Assembly: GCF_009760915.1 (NCBI RefSeq)
Contig: NZ_VIDQ01000016.1
Location: 43,291-107,290, forward strand
Reading direction: 5' to 3'
DNA length: 64,000 nucleotides
From: Azohydromonas aeria
GTDB taxonomy: Bacteria; Pseudomonadota; Gammaproteobacteria; Burkholderiales; Burkholderiaceae_C
A program made the translations under genes and the position numbers. Positions 32,008 to 41,105 of the stretch are shown in pieces (the stretch's first letter is position 1; the number at the start of each line of letters is the position of its first letter). Under the pieces are notes generated by a model. It did not search any database, was not told the DNA's origin, and saw only the letters and a program-made list of their open reading frames with translations.

Positions 32008-33102
32008 ATGCCCAGCCTGTTCGATCCCATCCGCATCGGCGACATCGCCCTGGACACCCGCGTCGTGATGGCGCCGCTGACGCGCAACCGCGCGCCCGGC
32101 CACGTGCCCAACGCTCTGATGGCCGAGTACTACGCGCAGCGCGCGCAGCCGGCCACCGGCGCCGGGCTGATCATCACGGAGGCCTCGCCGATCTGCGAGT
32201 TCGGCCACGGCTACCTCGACACCCCGGGCATCTACACGCCGGAGCAGGTCGAGGGCTGGCGCAAGGTGACGGACGCGGTGCACGCGCGCGGCGGGCGCAT
32301 CGTGATCCAGCTCTGGCACGTGGGCCGCATCTCGCACGTGTCGCTGCTGCCGGGCGGGCAGCCGCCGGTGTCGGCCACCGCGCGCGCGGCCAACACCAAG
32401 ACCTACACCGCCCGCGGCTTCGAGCCGGTGAGCGCGCCGCGCGCGCTGGCGACCGCGGAGATCCCGGGCATCGTCGCGGCCTACCGCCACGCGGCGCGCT
32501 GCGCCATCGAGGCCGGCTTCGACGGCGTGGAGATCCACGCCGCCAACGGCTACCTGATCGAGCAGTTCCTGCGCGACAGCTGCAACGACCGCACCGACGC
32601 CTACGGCGGCCCGATCGAGAACCGCACCCGGCTGCTGCGCGAGGTGGTGAAGGCGGTGACGGCCGAGATCGGCGGCGGCCGCACCGGGTTGCGCCTGAGC
32701 CCGGTGACGCCGGCCAACGACATCGGCCAGGACAGCGACCCACAGGCGCTCTACGAGGCGGCGCTGGCGCAGCTCGCGCCCTATGGCCTGGCCTTCGTGC
32801 ACGTGGTCGAGGGCGCCACCGGCGGCCCGCGCGACGTGGCGCCCTTCGACTACGCCGCGCTGCGCCGCCAGACCAATGCGGCCTGGATGGTCAACAACGG
32901 CTACGACCGGCGCCTGGCGATGGAGGTCGTCTCCAGCGGCGCGGCCGACCTGGTGGCCTTCGGCAAGGCCTTCATCGCCAACCCGGACCTGGGCCTGCGC
33001 CTGCAGCGCGGCGCGGCATTGAATCCGCTGGACGCCGCCACGCTCTACGGCGGCGGCGCGCGCGGCTACATCGACTATCCCGTGCTGGCCGCCACGGCCT
33101 GA
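32008..33102 (+). CDS. Old yellow enzyme-family alkene reductase (NemA-like)
   Basis: A 364-aa FMN-dependent ene-reductase. FMN-binding VMAPLTRNRA, IQLWHVGRISH, the active-site GVEIHAANGYLIEQFLRDSCNDRTDAYGG with its His/Asn pair, and AFGKAFIANPDL all match the NemA/OYE family. Such enzymes reduce N-ethylmaleimide, nitro compounds and enones using NADPH. The natural substrate cannot be told from sequence. No adjacent TetR-type nemR gene was seen. Confidence 0.94.
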   Translation: MPSLFDPIRIGDIALDTRVVMAPLTRNRAPGHVPNALMAEYYAQRAQPATGAGLIITEASPICEFGHGYLDTPGIYTPEQVEGWRKVTDAVHARGGRIVIQLWHVGRISHVSLLPGGQPPVSATARAANTKTYTARGFEPVSAPRALATAEIPGIVAAYRHAARCAIEAGFDGVEIHAANGYLIEQFLRDSCNDRTDAYGGPIENRTRLLREVVKAVTAEIGGGRTGLRLSPVTPANDIGQDSDPQALYEAALAQLAPYGLAFVHVVEGATGGPRDVAPFDYAALRRQTNAAWMVNNGYDRRLAMEVVSSGAADLVAFGKAFIANPDLGLRLQRGAALNPLDAATLYGGGARGYIDYPVLAATA

Positions 33103-33132
33103 GCCCCGGGCAAAAGGTCGGGAAGGCCAGGC

Positions 33133-34233
33133 ATGGGCGCGGTGGCGGCGGCAGGGCGCACTTCGGTCGCCGCCTGGGCGCGCGGCGCGCTGACGCTGGC
33201 GCTGGCCGGCGCGGCGGCGCTGCTGTGCGAGCGGCTGCGCGTGCCGCTGGCCTGGACGCTGGGGCCGCTGCTCGTCACGGCGCTGGCCTGCTCGGCCGGG
33301 GCGCGGCTGCGCGTGGCGCCCGAATTGCGCCACGGCGGCCAATGGGTGATCGGCACCGCGCTGGGCCTGCACTTCACGCCCGAAGTGCTGCGCCAGCTGC
33401 CAGGCCTGGCGCCGGCGCTGCTGGCCGGGGTGCTGTGGGCGCTGCTGCTGGGCGCGGCCTTCTCCCGGCTGCTGCTGCGCAGCGGCGCGCCGGACCGGGC
33501 CACGGCCTTCTTTGCCGGGGCCATCGGCGGCGCCTCGGAAATGGCGGTGCTGGCCGAGCGCCACGGCGGCCGGGTGGACCGCGTCGCCGCGGCGCATTCG
33601 CTGCGGGTGCTGATCGTGGTGGTGGCCGTGCCCTGGGGGCTGCAGGCGGCGGGATTCCATCCGCTGGAAGCGCGCGCCGCCGGCGCGGCCGTGCTGCCGG
33701 GGCCGCTGCTGGCCGGGCTGTGCGTGGCCACGCTGGCCGGCGCGCTGGTGATGCGGCGCCTGGGCAGTCCGAACCCCTGGGTGCTGGGCGCGCTGCTGGC
33801 GGGGCTGGCGCTGGTGGGCAGCGGCACGCTGCCCGAAGCGGTGCTGCCGCAGCCGATGACCAACGCCGGGCAGCTGCTCATCGGCGTGTCGCTGGGCACG
33901 CGCTTCACGCCGGCCTTCCTGCACGCCGCGCCGCGCTGGCTGGCCGCGGTGGCGCTGGGCACGCTGGGCATGCTCGCGGCCTCCACCGGCTTCGCCTGGG
34001 TGCTGGCCTGGGCCATGGGCCTGGCGCCGGCGGTGGTGCTGCTGGGCAACTCGCCCGGCGGCATGGCGGAGATGTGCATCACGGCGCAGGTGCTGCAGCT
34101 GGGCGTGCCGCTGGTCACGGCCTTCCACGTGGTGCGCTACGTGGCGGTGCTGGTGCTGATGAGCCCGCTGTACCGCTGGCAGGAGCGGCGGCGCCAGGCC
34201 GCCGGCGTGGCGCCGCCCCTGTCCGGCCGCTGA
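33133..34233 (+). CDS. AbrB-family membrane protein (putative transporter)
   Basis: A 366-aa hydrophobic protein with two repeated halves of about five membrane segments each, typical of the AbrB family once mislabelled as ammonia monooxygenase. Landmarks are PLAWTLGPLLVTAL in the first half, GGASEMAVLAERHGG, SPNPWVLGALLAGL and LGNSPGGMAEMCITA in the second half. The repeated GG-x-x-EM motifs suggest a transporter with inverted symmetry. Substrate unknown. It begins 31 bases after the ene-reductase and may share its transcript. Confidence 0.85.
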   Translation: MGAVAAAGRTSVAAWARGALTLALAGAAALLCERLRVPLAWTLGPLLVTALACSAGARLRVAPELRHGGQWVIGTALGLHFTPEVLRQLPGLAPALLAGVLWALLLGAAFSRLLLRSGAPDRATAFFAGAIGGASEMAVLAERHGGRVDRVAAAHSLRVLIVVVAVPWGLQAAGFHPLEARAAGAAVLPGPLLAGLCVATLAGALVMRRLGSPNPWVLGALLAGLALVGSGTLPEAVLPQPMTNAGQLLIGVSLGTRFTPAFLHAAPRWLAAVALGTLGMLAASTGFAWVLAWAMGLAPAVVLLGNSPGGMAEMCITAQVLQLGVPLVTAFHVVRYVAVLVLMSPLYRWQERRRQAAGVAPPLSGR

Positions 34234-34242
34234 CGGGGCGCC

Positions 34243-34776
34243 TCAGCCGCGGCGCTGGCGGAACAGCTCGGCGATGTTCACGTCGCGGGGCCCGGGACGC
34301 AGCGTGAAGCGGTCGCCGCTGCGCAGCGTGCCGCCGACGCGCACGCCGAGGTGGAAACCGCAGAAGGCCGACTGCCACATCATCCGCGCCGCGTGCCTGA
34401 AGCCCAGCGCCGCATCCAGCTCCGGGCCGGGCACGTGCGGCTCGCTCACGGCCAGTTCGCAGCCGCTGTCGAACACCAGCACGTCGCCGACGCAGGCCTG
34501 TGCCTCGGTCAGGCCCTGCAGCGTCAGCGCCTCGCCCAGGGCGCCGTGGGGCAGCGGCTCGCCCCACTCGGCCGCGCGCGCCTGGGCGCGCAGGGTCTGC
34601 CACAGCGGGTAGTGCTCGATCGGATAGGCGTAGAGCGCGCGCGCCGGCGTGGCCGCCGGGGGTTCGCCGTCAAGGCCGTAGCGCTCGACGGCGTGGGGCT
34701 CGGCCGTGGGTCGGCGGCGCGGCTCGGCCGCGCCGCGGGCGTCCAGGACCAGGGTGTTCAGGCTCAGGATTCGCAT
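34243..34776 (-). CDS. MOSC domain-containing protein
   Basis: A 177-aa protein resembling the MOSC (molybdenum cofactor sulfurase C-terminal) fold: HAVERYGLDGEPPA early on, YPLWQTLRAQARA, GEALTLQGLTEAQACVGDVLVFDSGCELAVSEPHVPG with a conserved Cys, and RMMWQSAFCGFHLGVRVGG. MOSC proteins such as YiiM use the Cys in sulfur or molybdenum-cofactor-linked reductions. The start at 34776 is chosen and 12 further residues upstream are possible. It converges on the AbrB gene with a 9-base gap. Confidence 0.8.
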   Translation of the reverse strand: MRILSLNTLVLDARGAAEPRRRPTAEPHAVERYGLDGEPPAATPARALYAYPIEHYPLWQTLRAQARAAEWGEPLPHGALGEALTLQGLTEAQACVGDVLVFDSGCELAVSEPHVPGPELDAALGFRHAARMMWQSAFCGFHLGVRVGGTLRSGDRFTLRPGPRDVNIAELFRQRRG

Positions 34777-35115
34777 TGCAATGGTCGGGTTCGGGGGGCG
34801 GAATTGCACCACGGCATGTCACTTGCCTGACGGCTGCTCCCTGGCGTGGATTCAGCGTGACAGACCCCACAACACTGCCTTTCCTGATGCACCGACCTTG
34901 CGCTATCCCAGGTCCCGGGCAGTTACGGCCCCATTACACTGCCGCCACACTGCACGCCCGGCGGCTCGAATCAGCAGGCCGTACCCGGGTGAAACCGCCC
35001 CTGAGATCCAGGGCGCTGCGCGACGCTCGACGGTATTCGGCCAGCCTTGCGACGAGGGCGAGGTTGACCCAATGCCGCCTCTTCTTTTTTCAATAGCTTG
35101 TTGATCGGAGTTCAC
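34777..35115. other. Intergenic region upstream of pckG
   Basis: No gene or RNA was recognised. It should contain the divergent promoters of the MOSC gene and pckG. A TTGACC at 35064-35069 could be a -35 element for pckG, but no good -10 lies at the right distance. The last bases carry CGGAG as the pckG ribosome-binding site. Confidence 0.35.
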
Positions 35116-36984
35116 ATGAACCAACCCGCCATGGAAGGCTTGCGTCTGAACGTTCCCGCCTACGTCCGCCACAGCCGCCTGATCGCCTGGGTCGCCGAGA
35201 TCGCCGCCCTGACCGAAGCCCGCGACGTGTACTGGTGCGACGGCTCGCAGGAAGAGTACGACCGGCTGTGCCAGCAGCTGGTGGATGCCGGCACCATGAA
35301 GCGCCTGGACCCGGCCAAGCGTCCCAACAGCTACCTGGCCTGGAGCGACCCCAGCGACGTGGCACGCGTCGAGGACCGCACCTTCATCTGCTCCGAGACC
35401 GCCGAGGGCGCCGGCCCGACCAACAACTGGATGGCCCCGGCCGAGATGCGCGCGCTGCTGCAGACCGGCGAGAACGCGCTGTTCCGCGGCGCGATGCGCG
35501 GGCGCACCCTCTACGTCGTGCCGTTCTCGATGGGCCCGCTGGGCTCGCCCATCAGCCAGCTCGGCGTCGAGCTCTCCGACAGCCCGTACGTGGCCGTGAA
35601 CATGCGCATCATGACCCGCATGGGCAAGCGGGTGCTGGAGCTGCTGGGCACCGATGGCGAATACGTGCCCTGCGTGCACACCGTGGGCGCGCCGCTGGCC
35701 GAAGGCCAGGCCGACGTGGCCTGGCCCTGCAACAAGACCAAGTACATCGTCCACTACCCGGCCACGCGCGAGATCTGGTCCTATGGCTCGGGCTATGGCG
35801 GCAACGCGCTGCTGGGCAAGAAGTGCTTTGCGCTGCGCATCGCCTCGAACATGGGCCGCGACGAGGGCTGGCTCGCCGAGCACATGCTCGTCCTGGGCGT
35901 GACCGACCCGGCGGGGAAGAAGCACCACGTGGCCGCCGCCTTCCCCAGCGCCTGCGGCAAGACCAACTTCGCGATGCTGGTGCCGCCGGCGGGCTTCGAG
36001 GGCTGGAAGGTCACGACCATCGGCGACGACATCGCCTGGATCAAGCCCACGGCCGACGGCAAGCTGCGCGCGATCAACCCCGAGGCCGGCTACTTCGGCG
36101 TGGCCCCGGGCACCAACGACAAGACCAACCCCAACTGCATGGCCTCGCTGCAGCGCGACGTGATCTTCACGAACGTGGCGCTGACCGACGACGGCGACGT
36201 GTGGTGGGAAGGCATGACCGACGCTGCCCCGGCGCACCTGATCGACTGGCAGGGCCAGGACTGGACGCCGCAGATCGCCAAGGAAACCGGCCGCAAGGCC
36301 GCGCACCCGAACGCGCGCTTCACGGTGGCCGCCACCAACAACCCCGTTCTCGACCCCGAGTGGGACAACCCCGAGGGCGTGGTCATCGACGCCTTCATCT
36401 TCGGCGGCCGCCGCTCCACCACGGTGCCGCTGGTGACCGAGGCGCGCGACTGGGTCGAGGGCGTGTACATGGCCGCCACCATGGGCAGCGAGACCACCGC
36501 CGCCGCCGCCGGCCAGCAGGGCATCGTGCGCCGCGACCCGTTCGCGATGCTGCCCTTTGCCGGCTACCACATGGGCGCCTACTTCAAGCACTGGCTCAAC
36601 CTGGGCGCCAGGCTGCAGGAGCAGGGCGCGACGCTGCCGGGCATCTTCTGCGTCAACTGGTTCCGCAAGGGCGCCGACGGCAAGTTCACCTGGCCGGGCT
36701 ACGGCGAGAACATGCGCGTGCTGCAGTGGATCCTGGGCCGCGTGGACGGCACCGCGCCGGCCGGCGAGGAGCACCTGTTCGGCACCACGCCGCGCTACGA
36801 GGATCTGAACTGGACCGGCCTGGACTTCTCGCGCGAGCAGTTCGCCAGCGTCACCAGCATCGACCGCGAGGCCTGGCAGCAGGAGATCAAGCTGCATGAC
36901 GAGCTGTTCGAAACGCTCAAGAGCCACCTGCCCGCCGAGCTGGCCGAGGCCAAGGCCCGCCTGGAAAAGCACCTGACGGCCTGA
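35116..36984 (+). CDS. pckG: Phosphoenolpyruvate carboxykinase (GTP)
   Basis: A 622-aa GTP-dependent PEPCK, converting oxaloacetate to phosphoenolpyruvate for gluconeogenesis. The length fits the GTP class (about 620 aa). The P-loop [13 protein letters not shown], the metal-binding TIGDDIAWI, the R-loop and mobile lid region [17 protein letters not shown] are intact. The ATG at 35116 follows CGGAG. A strong terminator follows at 37014, so it is monocistronic. Confidence 0.97.
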   Translation: MNQPAMEGLRLNVPAYVRHSRLIAWVAEIAALTEARDVYWCDGSQEEYDRLCQQLVDAGTMKRLDPAKRPNSYLAWSDPSDVARVEDRTFICSETAEGAGPTNNWMAPAEMRALLQTGENALFRGAMRGRTLYVVPFSMGPLGSPISQLGVELSDSPYVAVNMRIMTRMGKRVLELLGTDGEYVPCVHTVGAPLAEGQADVAWPCNKTKYIVHYPATREIWSYGSGYGGNALLGKKCFALRIASNMGRDEGWLAEHMLVLGVTDPAGKKHHVAAAFPSACGKTNFAMLVPPAGFEGWKVTTIGDDIAWIKPTADGKLRAINPEAGYFGVAPGTNDKTNPNCMASLQRDVIFTNVALTDDGDVWWEGMTDAAPAHLIDWQGQDWTPQIAKETGRKAAHPNARFTVAATNNPVLDPEWDNPEGVVIDAFIFGGRRSTTVPLVTEARDWVEGVYMAATMGSETTAAAAGQQGIVRRDPFAMLPFAGYHMGAYFKHWLNLGARLQEQGATLPGIFCVNWFRKGADGKFTWPGYGENMRVLQWILGRVDGTAPAGEEHLFGTTPRYEDLNWTGLDFSREQFASVTSIDREAWQQEIKLHDELFETLKSHLPAELAEAKARLEKHLTA

Positions 36985-37013
36985 CGCCGCAGCCAGAAGA
37001 CTTTCTCCTTGAA

Positions 37014-37042
37014 GGCCCGCGCCCCGCGCGGGCCTTTTCTTT
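37014..37042 (+). terminator. Terminator after pckG
   Basis: GGCCCGCGC and its complement around CCC, then TTTTCTTTT. It lies 30 bases after the pckG stop. Confidence 0.9.
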
Positions 37043-37118
37043 TCCCGCTGACGCCGCCCGCCCCGGCACCGGCCTTGCCGCGGCGGGCGGCGTCACCCAT
37101 CGCCGACAATCCGCCCCC

Positions 37119-37925
37119 ATGAAACAGGACCTGACCGACAACGAGCTCGCCGAGCTCGACGCGCTGCTTGCCGAAACGCCCGAGCCGCTGCAGCCGCTGG
37201 ACATCGTGATGCTCGACGGCTACCTCTGCGGCGTGCTGGTGCAGCCCGAGCTGATCGAGGAGGCGGACTGGATGCCGCCGATCTTCGACATCGAGCGCAC
37301 GCCGCTGCCCGGCGACGTCGATGCCGAATGGCTGCAGCGCTGCCAGGCGCTGATCCGCCGCCGCTACGAGGCGCTCAATCGCGCGCTGGCCGAGGACGGC
37401 GCCTTCGACCCCGTCATCCTCGACACCGAGGCGCAGGACGGCGAGGACGCCGAGGGCGAGGGCAAGGACGCCGCCGCCGCCAACGACGACCTGCCCGTGA
37501 GCGAGTACGAGCAGCAGGCCATCGACGATGCCAAGGCGCTGCAGGAGTCGCTGCCCGAGGCCTCGCGCCCGCTCATGCCGTGGGTGGTGGGCTTCCAGCA
37601 CGCGACGCTGTGCTTCCCCAAGCTCATGGAGGAGTCCGACGACGACGCCGTGGACCTGACGCTGGCGCGCGTGTTCCGGCACCTGCCGGCGCAAAGCGAC
37701 GACGAGCGCGAGCTGCTGGCCACGATGGAGAAGGAGCTGCCGCTGGCCAGCGTGGACGAGGCCATCGACGACCTGATCATGGCCGTGGCCGAGCTGTGGG
37801 ACCTGACCGAGAACCAGCGCTACGCCGTGCAGCAGGTGCGGCGCGAGACGCCCAAGGTCGGCCGCAACGATCCCTGCCCCTGCGGCAGCGGCAAGAAGTT
37901 CAAGCAGTGCCACGGCAAGGGCTGA
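37119..37925 (+). CDS. UPF0149 (YecA/YgfB-like) protein with C-terminal SEC-C motif
   Basis: A 268-aa acidic protein. Residues ~8-215 match the helical YecA/UPF0149 family ([50 protein letters not shown]). The last 25 residues are a SEC-C zinc motif ([18 protein letters not shown]) like that at the end of SecA, which in YecA-type proteins contacts the ribosome or SecB. An acidic Ala/Glu/Asp linker sits near residue 105-125. A second family member without the zinc motif lies at 42391. Role unknown, probably translation- or export-linked. Confidence 0.88.
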   Translation: MKQDLTDNELAELDALLAETPEPLQPLDIVMLDGYLCGVLVQPELIEEADWMPPIFDIERTPLPGDVDAEWLQRCQALIRRRYEALNRALAEDGAFDPVILDTEAQDGEDAEGEGKDAAAANDDLPVSEYEQQAIDDAKALQESLPEASRPLMPWVVGFQHATLCFPKLMEESDDDAVDLTLARVFRHLPAQSDDERELLATMEKELPLASVDEAIDDLIMAVAELWDLTENQRYAVQQVRRETPKVGRNDPCPCGSGKKFKQCHGKG

Positions 37926-37975
37926 GGCCCGCCGCGTTGCTCCCCCCGACTGGCTGAAGGAAAGGCTCCCGGCGC

Positions 37976-38752
37976 ATGCGGCTGCAGCTGCTCTCCGACC
38001 TGCACCTCGAAACCGAGCACTTCACGCCCGAAGCCGCGCCGGGCGCGGAGCTGCTGGTGCTGGCCGGCGACATCGACAGCCGCTGGAAGTCGCTGGAGCT
38101 GTTCGCGCACTGGCCGGTGCCGGTGCTGTTCGTGGCCGGCAACCACGAGTTCGACCGGCGCGACCTCGACGAGGCCTGGACGGCGCTGCGCGCGCGCTGC
38201 GCGGAGCTCGGCTTGCGGCTGCTGGAGCAGGAGCGCTTCGTCTTCGAAGCCGCCGACGGGCGCCGCGTGCGCTTCGCCGGCACCGTGCGCTGGAGCGACT
38301 TCGAGGTCTTCGGCGCGGCGCAGCGCGTCAAGGCGCAGCGCGCGGGCGGCTACTTCGCGCGCGTGCAGCAGTCCACCCGCGGCGGGGCGCTGTTCGATGC
38401 CGCCGCGGTGCGCGAGGAGGGGCTGCGCTGCCGCCAGTGGCTGGAGCGCGAGCTGGCCGAGCCGGCGCAGGGGCGCTGGGACGCCACCGTGGTGGTGACG
38501 CACTTCGCCCCCAGCCTGCGCAGCGGCGACCCGCGCTACGGCCGCCAGGCCAGCACCGCCAGCTTCTGCAACGCCGACGACGACCTGTTCCCCGGCGTGG
38601 ACCTGTGGCTGCACGGCCACGTGCACCGGCGCCACGACTACGTGGTGGAGCACCCCGACGGGCGCCGCACGCGCGTGGTCTGCCAGGCGCGCGGTGCCGC
38701 CGACAAGGGCGAGCCCGAGGGCTTCGAACCTCTGCGCCTGATCGAGCTGTAG
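37976..38752 (+). CDS. Calcineurin-like metallophosphoesterase
   Basis: A 258-aa metallophosphoesterase with the order of metal motifs SDLHLE (DxH), LAGDID (GDxxD), VAGNHEF (GNHE), VVTHFAP (H) and HGHVHRR (GHxH). The family hydrolyses phosphomono- and diesters, including cyclic nucleotides, and the substrate here is unknown. No signal peptide, so cytoplasmic. It follows the SEC-C protein by 50 bases. Confidence 0.88.
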   Translation: MRLQLLSDLHLETEHFTPEAAPGAELLVLAGDIDSRWKSLELFAHWPVPVLFVAGNHEFDRRDLDEAWTALRARCAELGLRLLEQERFVFEAADGRRVRFAGTVRWSDFEVFGAAQRVKAQRAGGYFARVQQSTRGGALFDAAAVREEGLRCRQWLERELAEPAQGRWDATVVVTHFAPSLRSGDPRYGRQASTASFCNADDDLFPGVDLWLHGHVHRRHDYVVEHPDGRRTRVVCQARGAADKGEPEGFEPLRLIEL

Positions 38753-38853
38753 GCGGCGGCGCGGCCGTGCCGGCCGGCTTGACGTTGGACAAGGGAACCC
38801 GGGAGCCGCGTGCGACACTGACCAGCTCCCCAACAGAAGGAGGGCCCGTCCCC

Positions 38854-39276
38854 ATGAAAATTCTCGTCCCTGTCGATGGCAGCCCCTACACCAAGCACAT
38901 GCTGGCCTACCTGGCGGAGCACGAGGAGTGGCTCTCCGGGGCGCACCAGTACACGCTGCTGCACGTGGTGCCCGCGGTGCCGCCGCGCGCCGCCGCGGCG
39001 CTGGACAAGGAAGTGTTGAAGGCCTACTACGACAGCGAGGCCGAGAAGGTGTTCAAGCCCATCCGCGCCTTCTTCAAGAAGCAGGCTGCCGAGATCGAGT
39101 ACGTGGCCAAGGTCGGTCATGCCGCCGACCTCATCGCCGCGCTGGCCGACAAGGGCAAGTACGACCTGCTGATCATGGGCTCGCACGGCCACAGCGCCCT
39201 GGGCAACCTGGTCATGGGCTCCGTCACCACCAAGGTCATGGCGCACTGCAAGACGCCGGTGCTGCTGGTGCGCTGA
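38854..39276 (+). CDS. Universal stress protein (UspA family)
   Basis: A 140-aa UspA-fold protein. The N-terminal MKILVPVDGSPYTKHMLAYL and the C-terminal ATP-binding loop IMGSHGHSALGNLVMGSVTTKVMAHCKTPVLLVR (G-2x-G-9x-G-S/T) indicate the ATP-binding subclass. The ATG at 38854 has AAGGAGG upstream. A terminator follows immediately. Such proteins are induced by starvation and oxidative stress. Confidence 0.94.
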   Translation: MKILVPVDGSPYTKHMLAYLAEHEEWLSGAHQYTLLHVVPAVPPRAAAALDKEVLKAYYDSEAEKVFKPIRAFFKKQAAEIEYVAKVGHAADLIAALADKGKYDLLIMGSHGHSALGNLVMGSVTTKVMAHCKTPVLLVR

Positions 39277-39283
39277 GAGCCCG

Positions 39284-39316
39284 TTTTCGCGGCCAGGTGC
39301 GGTCGCGAAATTTTAT
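39284..39316 (+). terminator. Terminator after the usp gene
   Basis: TTTCGCGGCC and its complement (one G-T pair) around AGGTGC, followed by TTTT, seven bases after the stop codon. Confidence 0.8.
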
Positions 39317-39380
39317 GAATCCTCGTTTCAAACACCATGGTGAAAAATTCACCGGTGTTTGAAACCGGATAGTGATTCAT
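39315..39380. repeat. Long nested inverted repeat between usp and argP
   Basis: ATGAATC, GTTTCAAACACC and GGTGAA are each matched by their complements in reverse order on the other side of an AAA loop. That is 25 paired bases, interrupted by a 3/8 internal loop and a 2-base bulge. No T-run follows, and the right arm overlaps the last codon of the converging argP-like gene. It is more AT-rich than its surroundings. Role unknown. Confidence 0.75.
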
Positions 39381-40309
39381 TCACCTGATGCCGACGCTGG
39401 CGCCGGCTCCAGCACCTGCCGCGCCTGGGCTGCCAGTGCCTGGCCGATGCGGTCCAGCAGCGGCGGCGCGCCGGCCGGCGCGGCCAGCGCCCACTGGTGC
39501 CAGTACAGCGCCACGGGCAGGCGCAGCCCGGGGTGCAGCGGCAGCAGCTCGCCGCGCGCCACCGCCTCGCGCGCCTGCAGCAGCGGCAGCACGCCGATGC
39601 CCCAGCCCAGCACCGTGGCGCGCTGGTAGGCCTCGCTTGACGGCACGTGCCGCTCCAGCAGCCGCGGCGCGCGCAGGCCCAGCGCCGCCTCCACCCAGCG
39701 CAGCGACATCTGGTCCTTGCGGTTGAAGACGACGAAGGGCGTCGTGGCCAGGTTGCCCGCGTGCAGCCCTTGCGGCAGGCGCCGGCGGATGAAATCCGGG
39801 CTGGCGAAGGCGCCGTAGGGCATCAGCCCCAGCGCGCTCGCGACGCAGCCGCGCAGCGGCTCGCCCTGGGTGCTGACGCAGCCCAGCACTGCGCCGTCGC
39901 GCAGCCACTCGTGGGTGAACTCCTGGTCGTCCACCAGCAGCTCCAGCGCCAGCGCAGGCTCCTCGGCCACCAGCGCGTCGAGCGCCGGCAGCACCCAGGT
40001 CGCCAGGCTGTCGGCGTTGACGGCGATCGGCACCTTCAGCTGCGGCAGCGGCAGGCCCAGCTCGGCCGCGGCGTCCACGCGCAGCGCCTGCCACTGGCGC
40101 GCCAGCCGCAGCAGCACCTGCCCGGCGGGCGTCAGGCGCAGCGGGCGGGAGCGCACCACCAGCGGCCGGCCCAGCTGCGACTCCAGCGCGCGCAGCCGCT
40201 GCGACACCGCCGATTGCGTCAAGCTGAGCCGCTGCGCCGCGCGCTCGAAGCTGCCCTCGTCGGCCAGCGCCGCGAGGCAGTCCAGGCCGGAGGTATCCAG
40301 GTCTTTCAT
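39377..40309 (-). CDS. argP: LysR-family regulator ArgP
   Basis: A 310-aa LysR-type regulator of the ArgP/IciA type, which senses lysine and arginine and controls the exporter gene argO. It has an N-terminal winged helix (LDCLAALADEGSFERAAQRLSLTQSAVSQRLRALE) and the ArgP-typical KVPIAVNADSLATWVLPAL. Its gene is divergent from argO across 74 bases, the standard arrangement, so the shared gap should contain its operator. Confidence 0.93.
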   Translation of the reverse strand: MKDLDTSGLDCLAALADEGSFERAAQRLSLTQSAVSQRLRALESQLGRPLVVRSRPLRLTPAGQVLLRLARQWQALRVDAAAELGLPLPQLKVPIAVNADSLATWVLPALDALVAEEPALALELLVDDQEFTHEWLRDGAVLGCVSTQGEPLRGCVASALGLMPYGAFASPDFIRRRLPQGLHAGNLATTPFVVFNRKDQMSLRWVEAALGLRAPRLLERHVPSSEAYQRATVLGWGIGVLPLLQAREAVARGELLPLHPGLRLPVALYWHQWALAAPAGAPPLLDRIGQALAAQARQVLEPAPASASGE

Positions 40310-40383
40310 TAGCGTTCCTGATGGTGGCGCATGAATTTTCAGAAGTATTCATGCAGCAGGCCGGCCTGCCGACAATCGTCGCC

Positions 40384-41004
40384 ATGTCTCCGCCGAATCT
40401 TTCCGCCCTGTCCGGGCCCTTCATCCAGGGCTGGCTGGCCATGGCCGGCCTGATCGTCGCCATCGGCGCGCAGAACGCCTTCGTGTTGCGCCAGGGCCTG
40501 CTGCGCGCGCATGTGGCGCCGGTGGTGGCGCTGTGCGCCGTGTCGGACGCGCTGCTGGTGTTTGCCGGCGTGTTCGGACTGGGGCGGCTGCTGCAGTCGG
40601 CGCCGGCGCTGATGGCGCCGCTACGCTGGGCCGGCGCGGCGTACCTGCTGTGGTTCGGCTGGCAGGCGGCGCGGCGCGCCTGGCGCGGCGGCAGCGGCCT
40701 GGCCGCCGGCAGCGCGGTTGAAAGCCGCGCCGGCGTGCTGCTGACCACGGCGGCGCTGACCTGGCTGAACCCGCACGTCTGGCTCGACACGGTGCTGCTC
40801 ATCGGCACCCTGGGCGCGCAGCACGCCCAGCGCGGCGCCTTCGCGTCGGGCGCGGCCACGGCCTCGCTGATGTGGTTCACGGCGCTGGGCGCCGGCGCCG
40901 CGGCGCTGGCGCCGAAGCTGGCGCAGCCGCGCACCTGGCGGGTCATCGACGCGCTGGTGGCGCTGGCCATGGCGGCCGTGGCCGGGCAGCTGCTGATGGC
41001 GTGA
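40384..41004 (+). CDS. argO: LysE/ArgO-family amino-acid exporter
   Basis: A 206-aa membrane protein with six hydrophobic segments, the LysE-family start GLIVAIGAQNAFVLRQGLLR and the central TWLNPHVWLDTVLLIGTLG. It exports basic amino acids (arginine, lysine) or their toxic analogues. The ATG at 40384 gives the usual length. Divergent from its likely regulator argP. Confidence 0.93.
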   Translation: MSPPNLSALSGPFIQGWLAMAGLIVAIGAQNAFVLRQGLLRAHVAPVVALCAVSDALLVFAGVFGLGRLLQSAPALMAPLRWAGAAYLLWFGWQAARRAWRGGSGLAAGSAVESRAGVLLTTAALTWLNPHVWLDTVLLIGTLGAQHAQRGAFASGAATASLMWFTALGAGAAALAPKLAQPRTWRVIDALVALAMAAVAGQLLMA

Positions 41005-41105
41005 AGCCCGTCGCGCCGCGTACCGGGCGGTGCCGGGGGGGTAGATCGGCGCCCCTACAATCGCGCCCTTTTTGCCCGGCCGCCCGGCGGCGGCGCGTGT
41101 TTGCC

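Noticed and set aside
30882..34307. Very long overlapping open frames on both strands over rlmJ, the ene-reductase and the AbrB gene
   Set aside because: Repetitive Arg/Ala/Gly/His composition and no motifs. The recognised genes lie in other frames.
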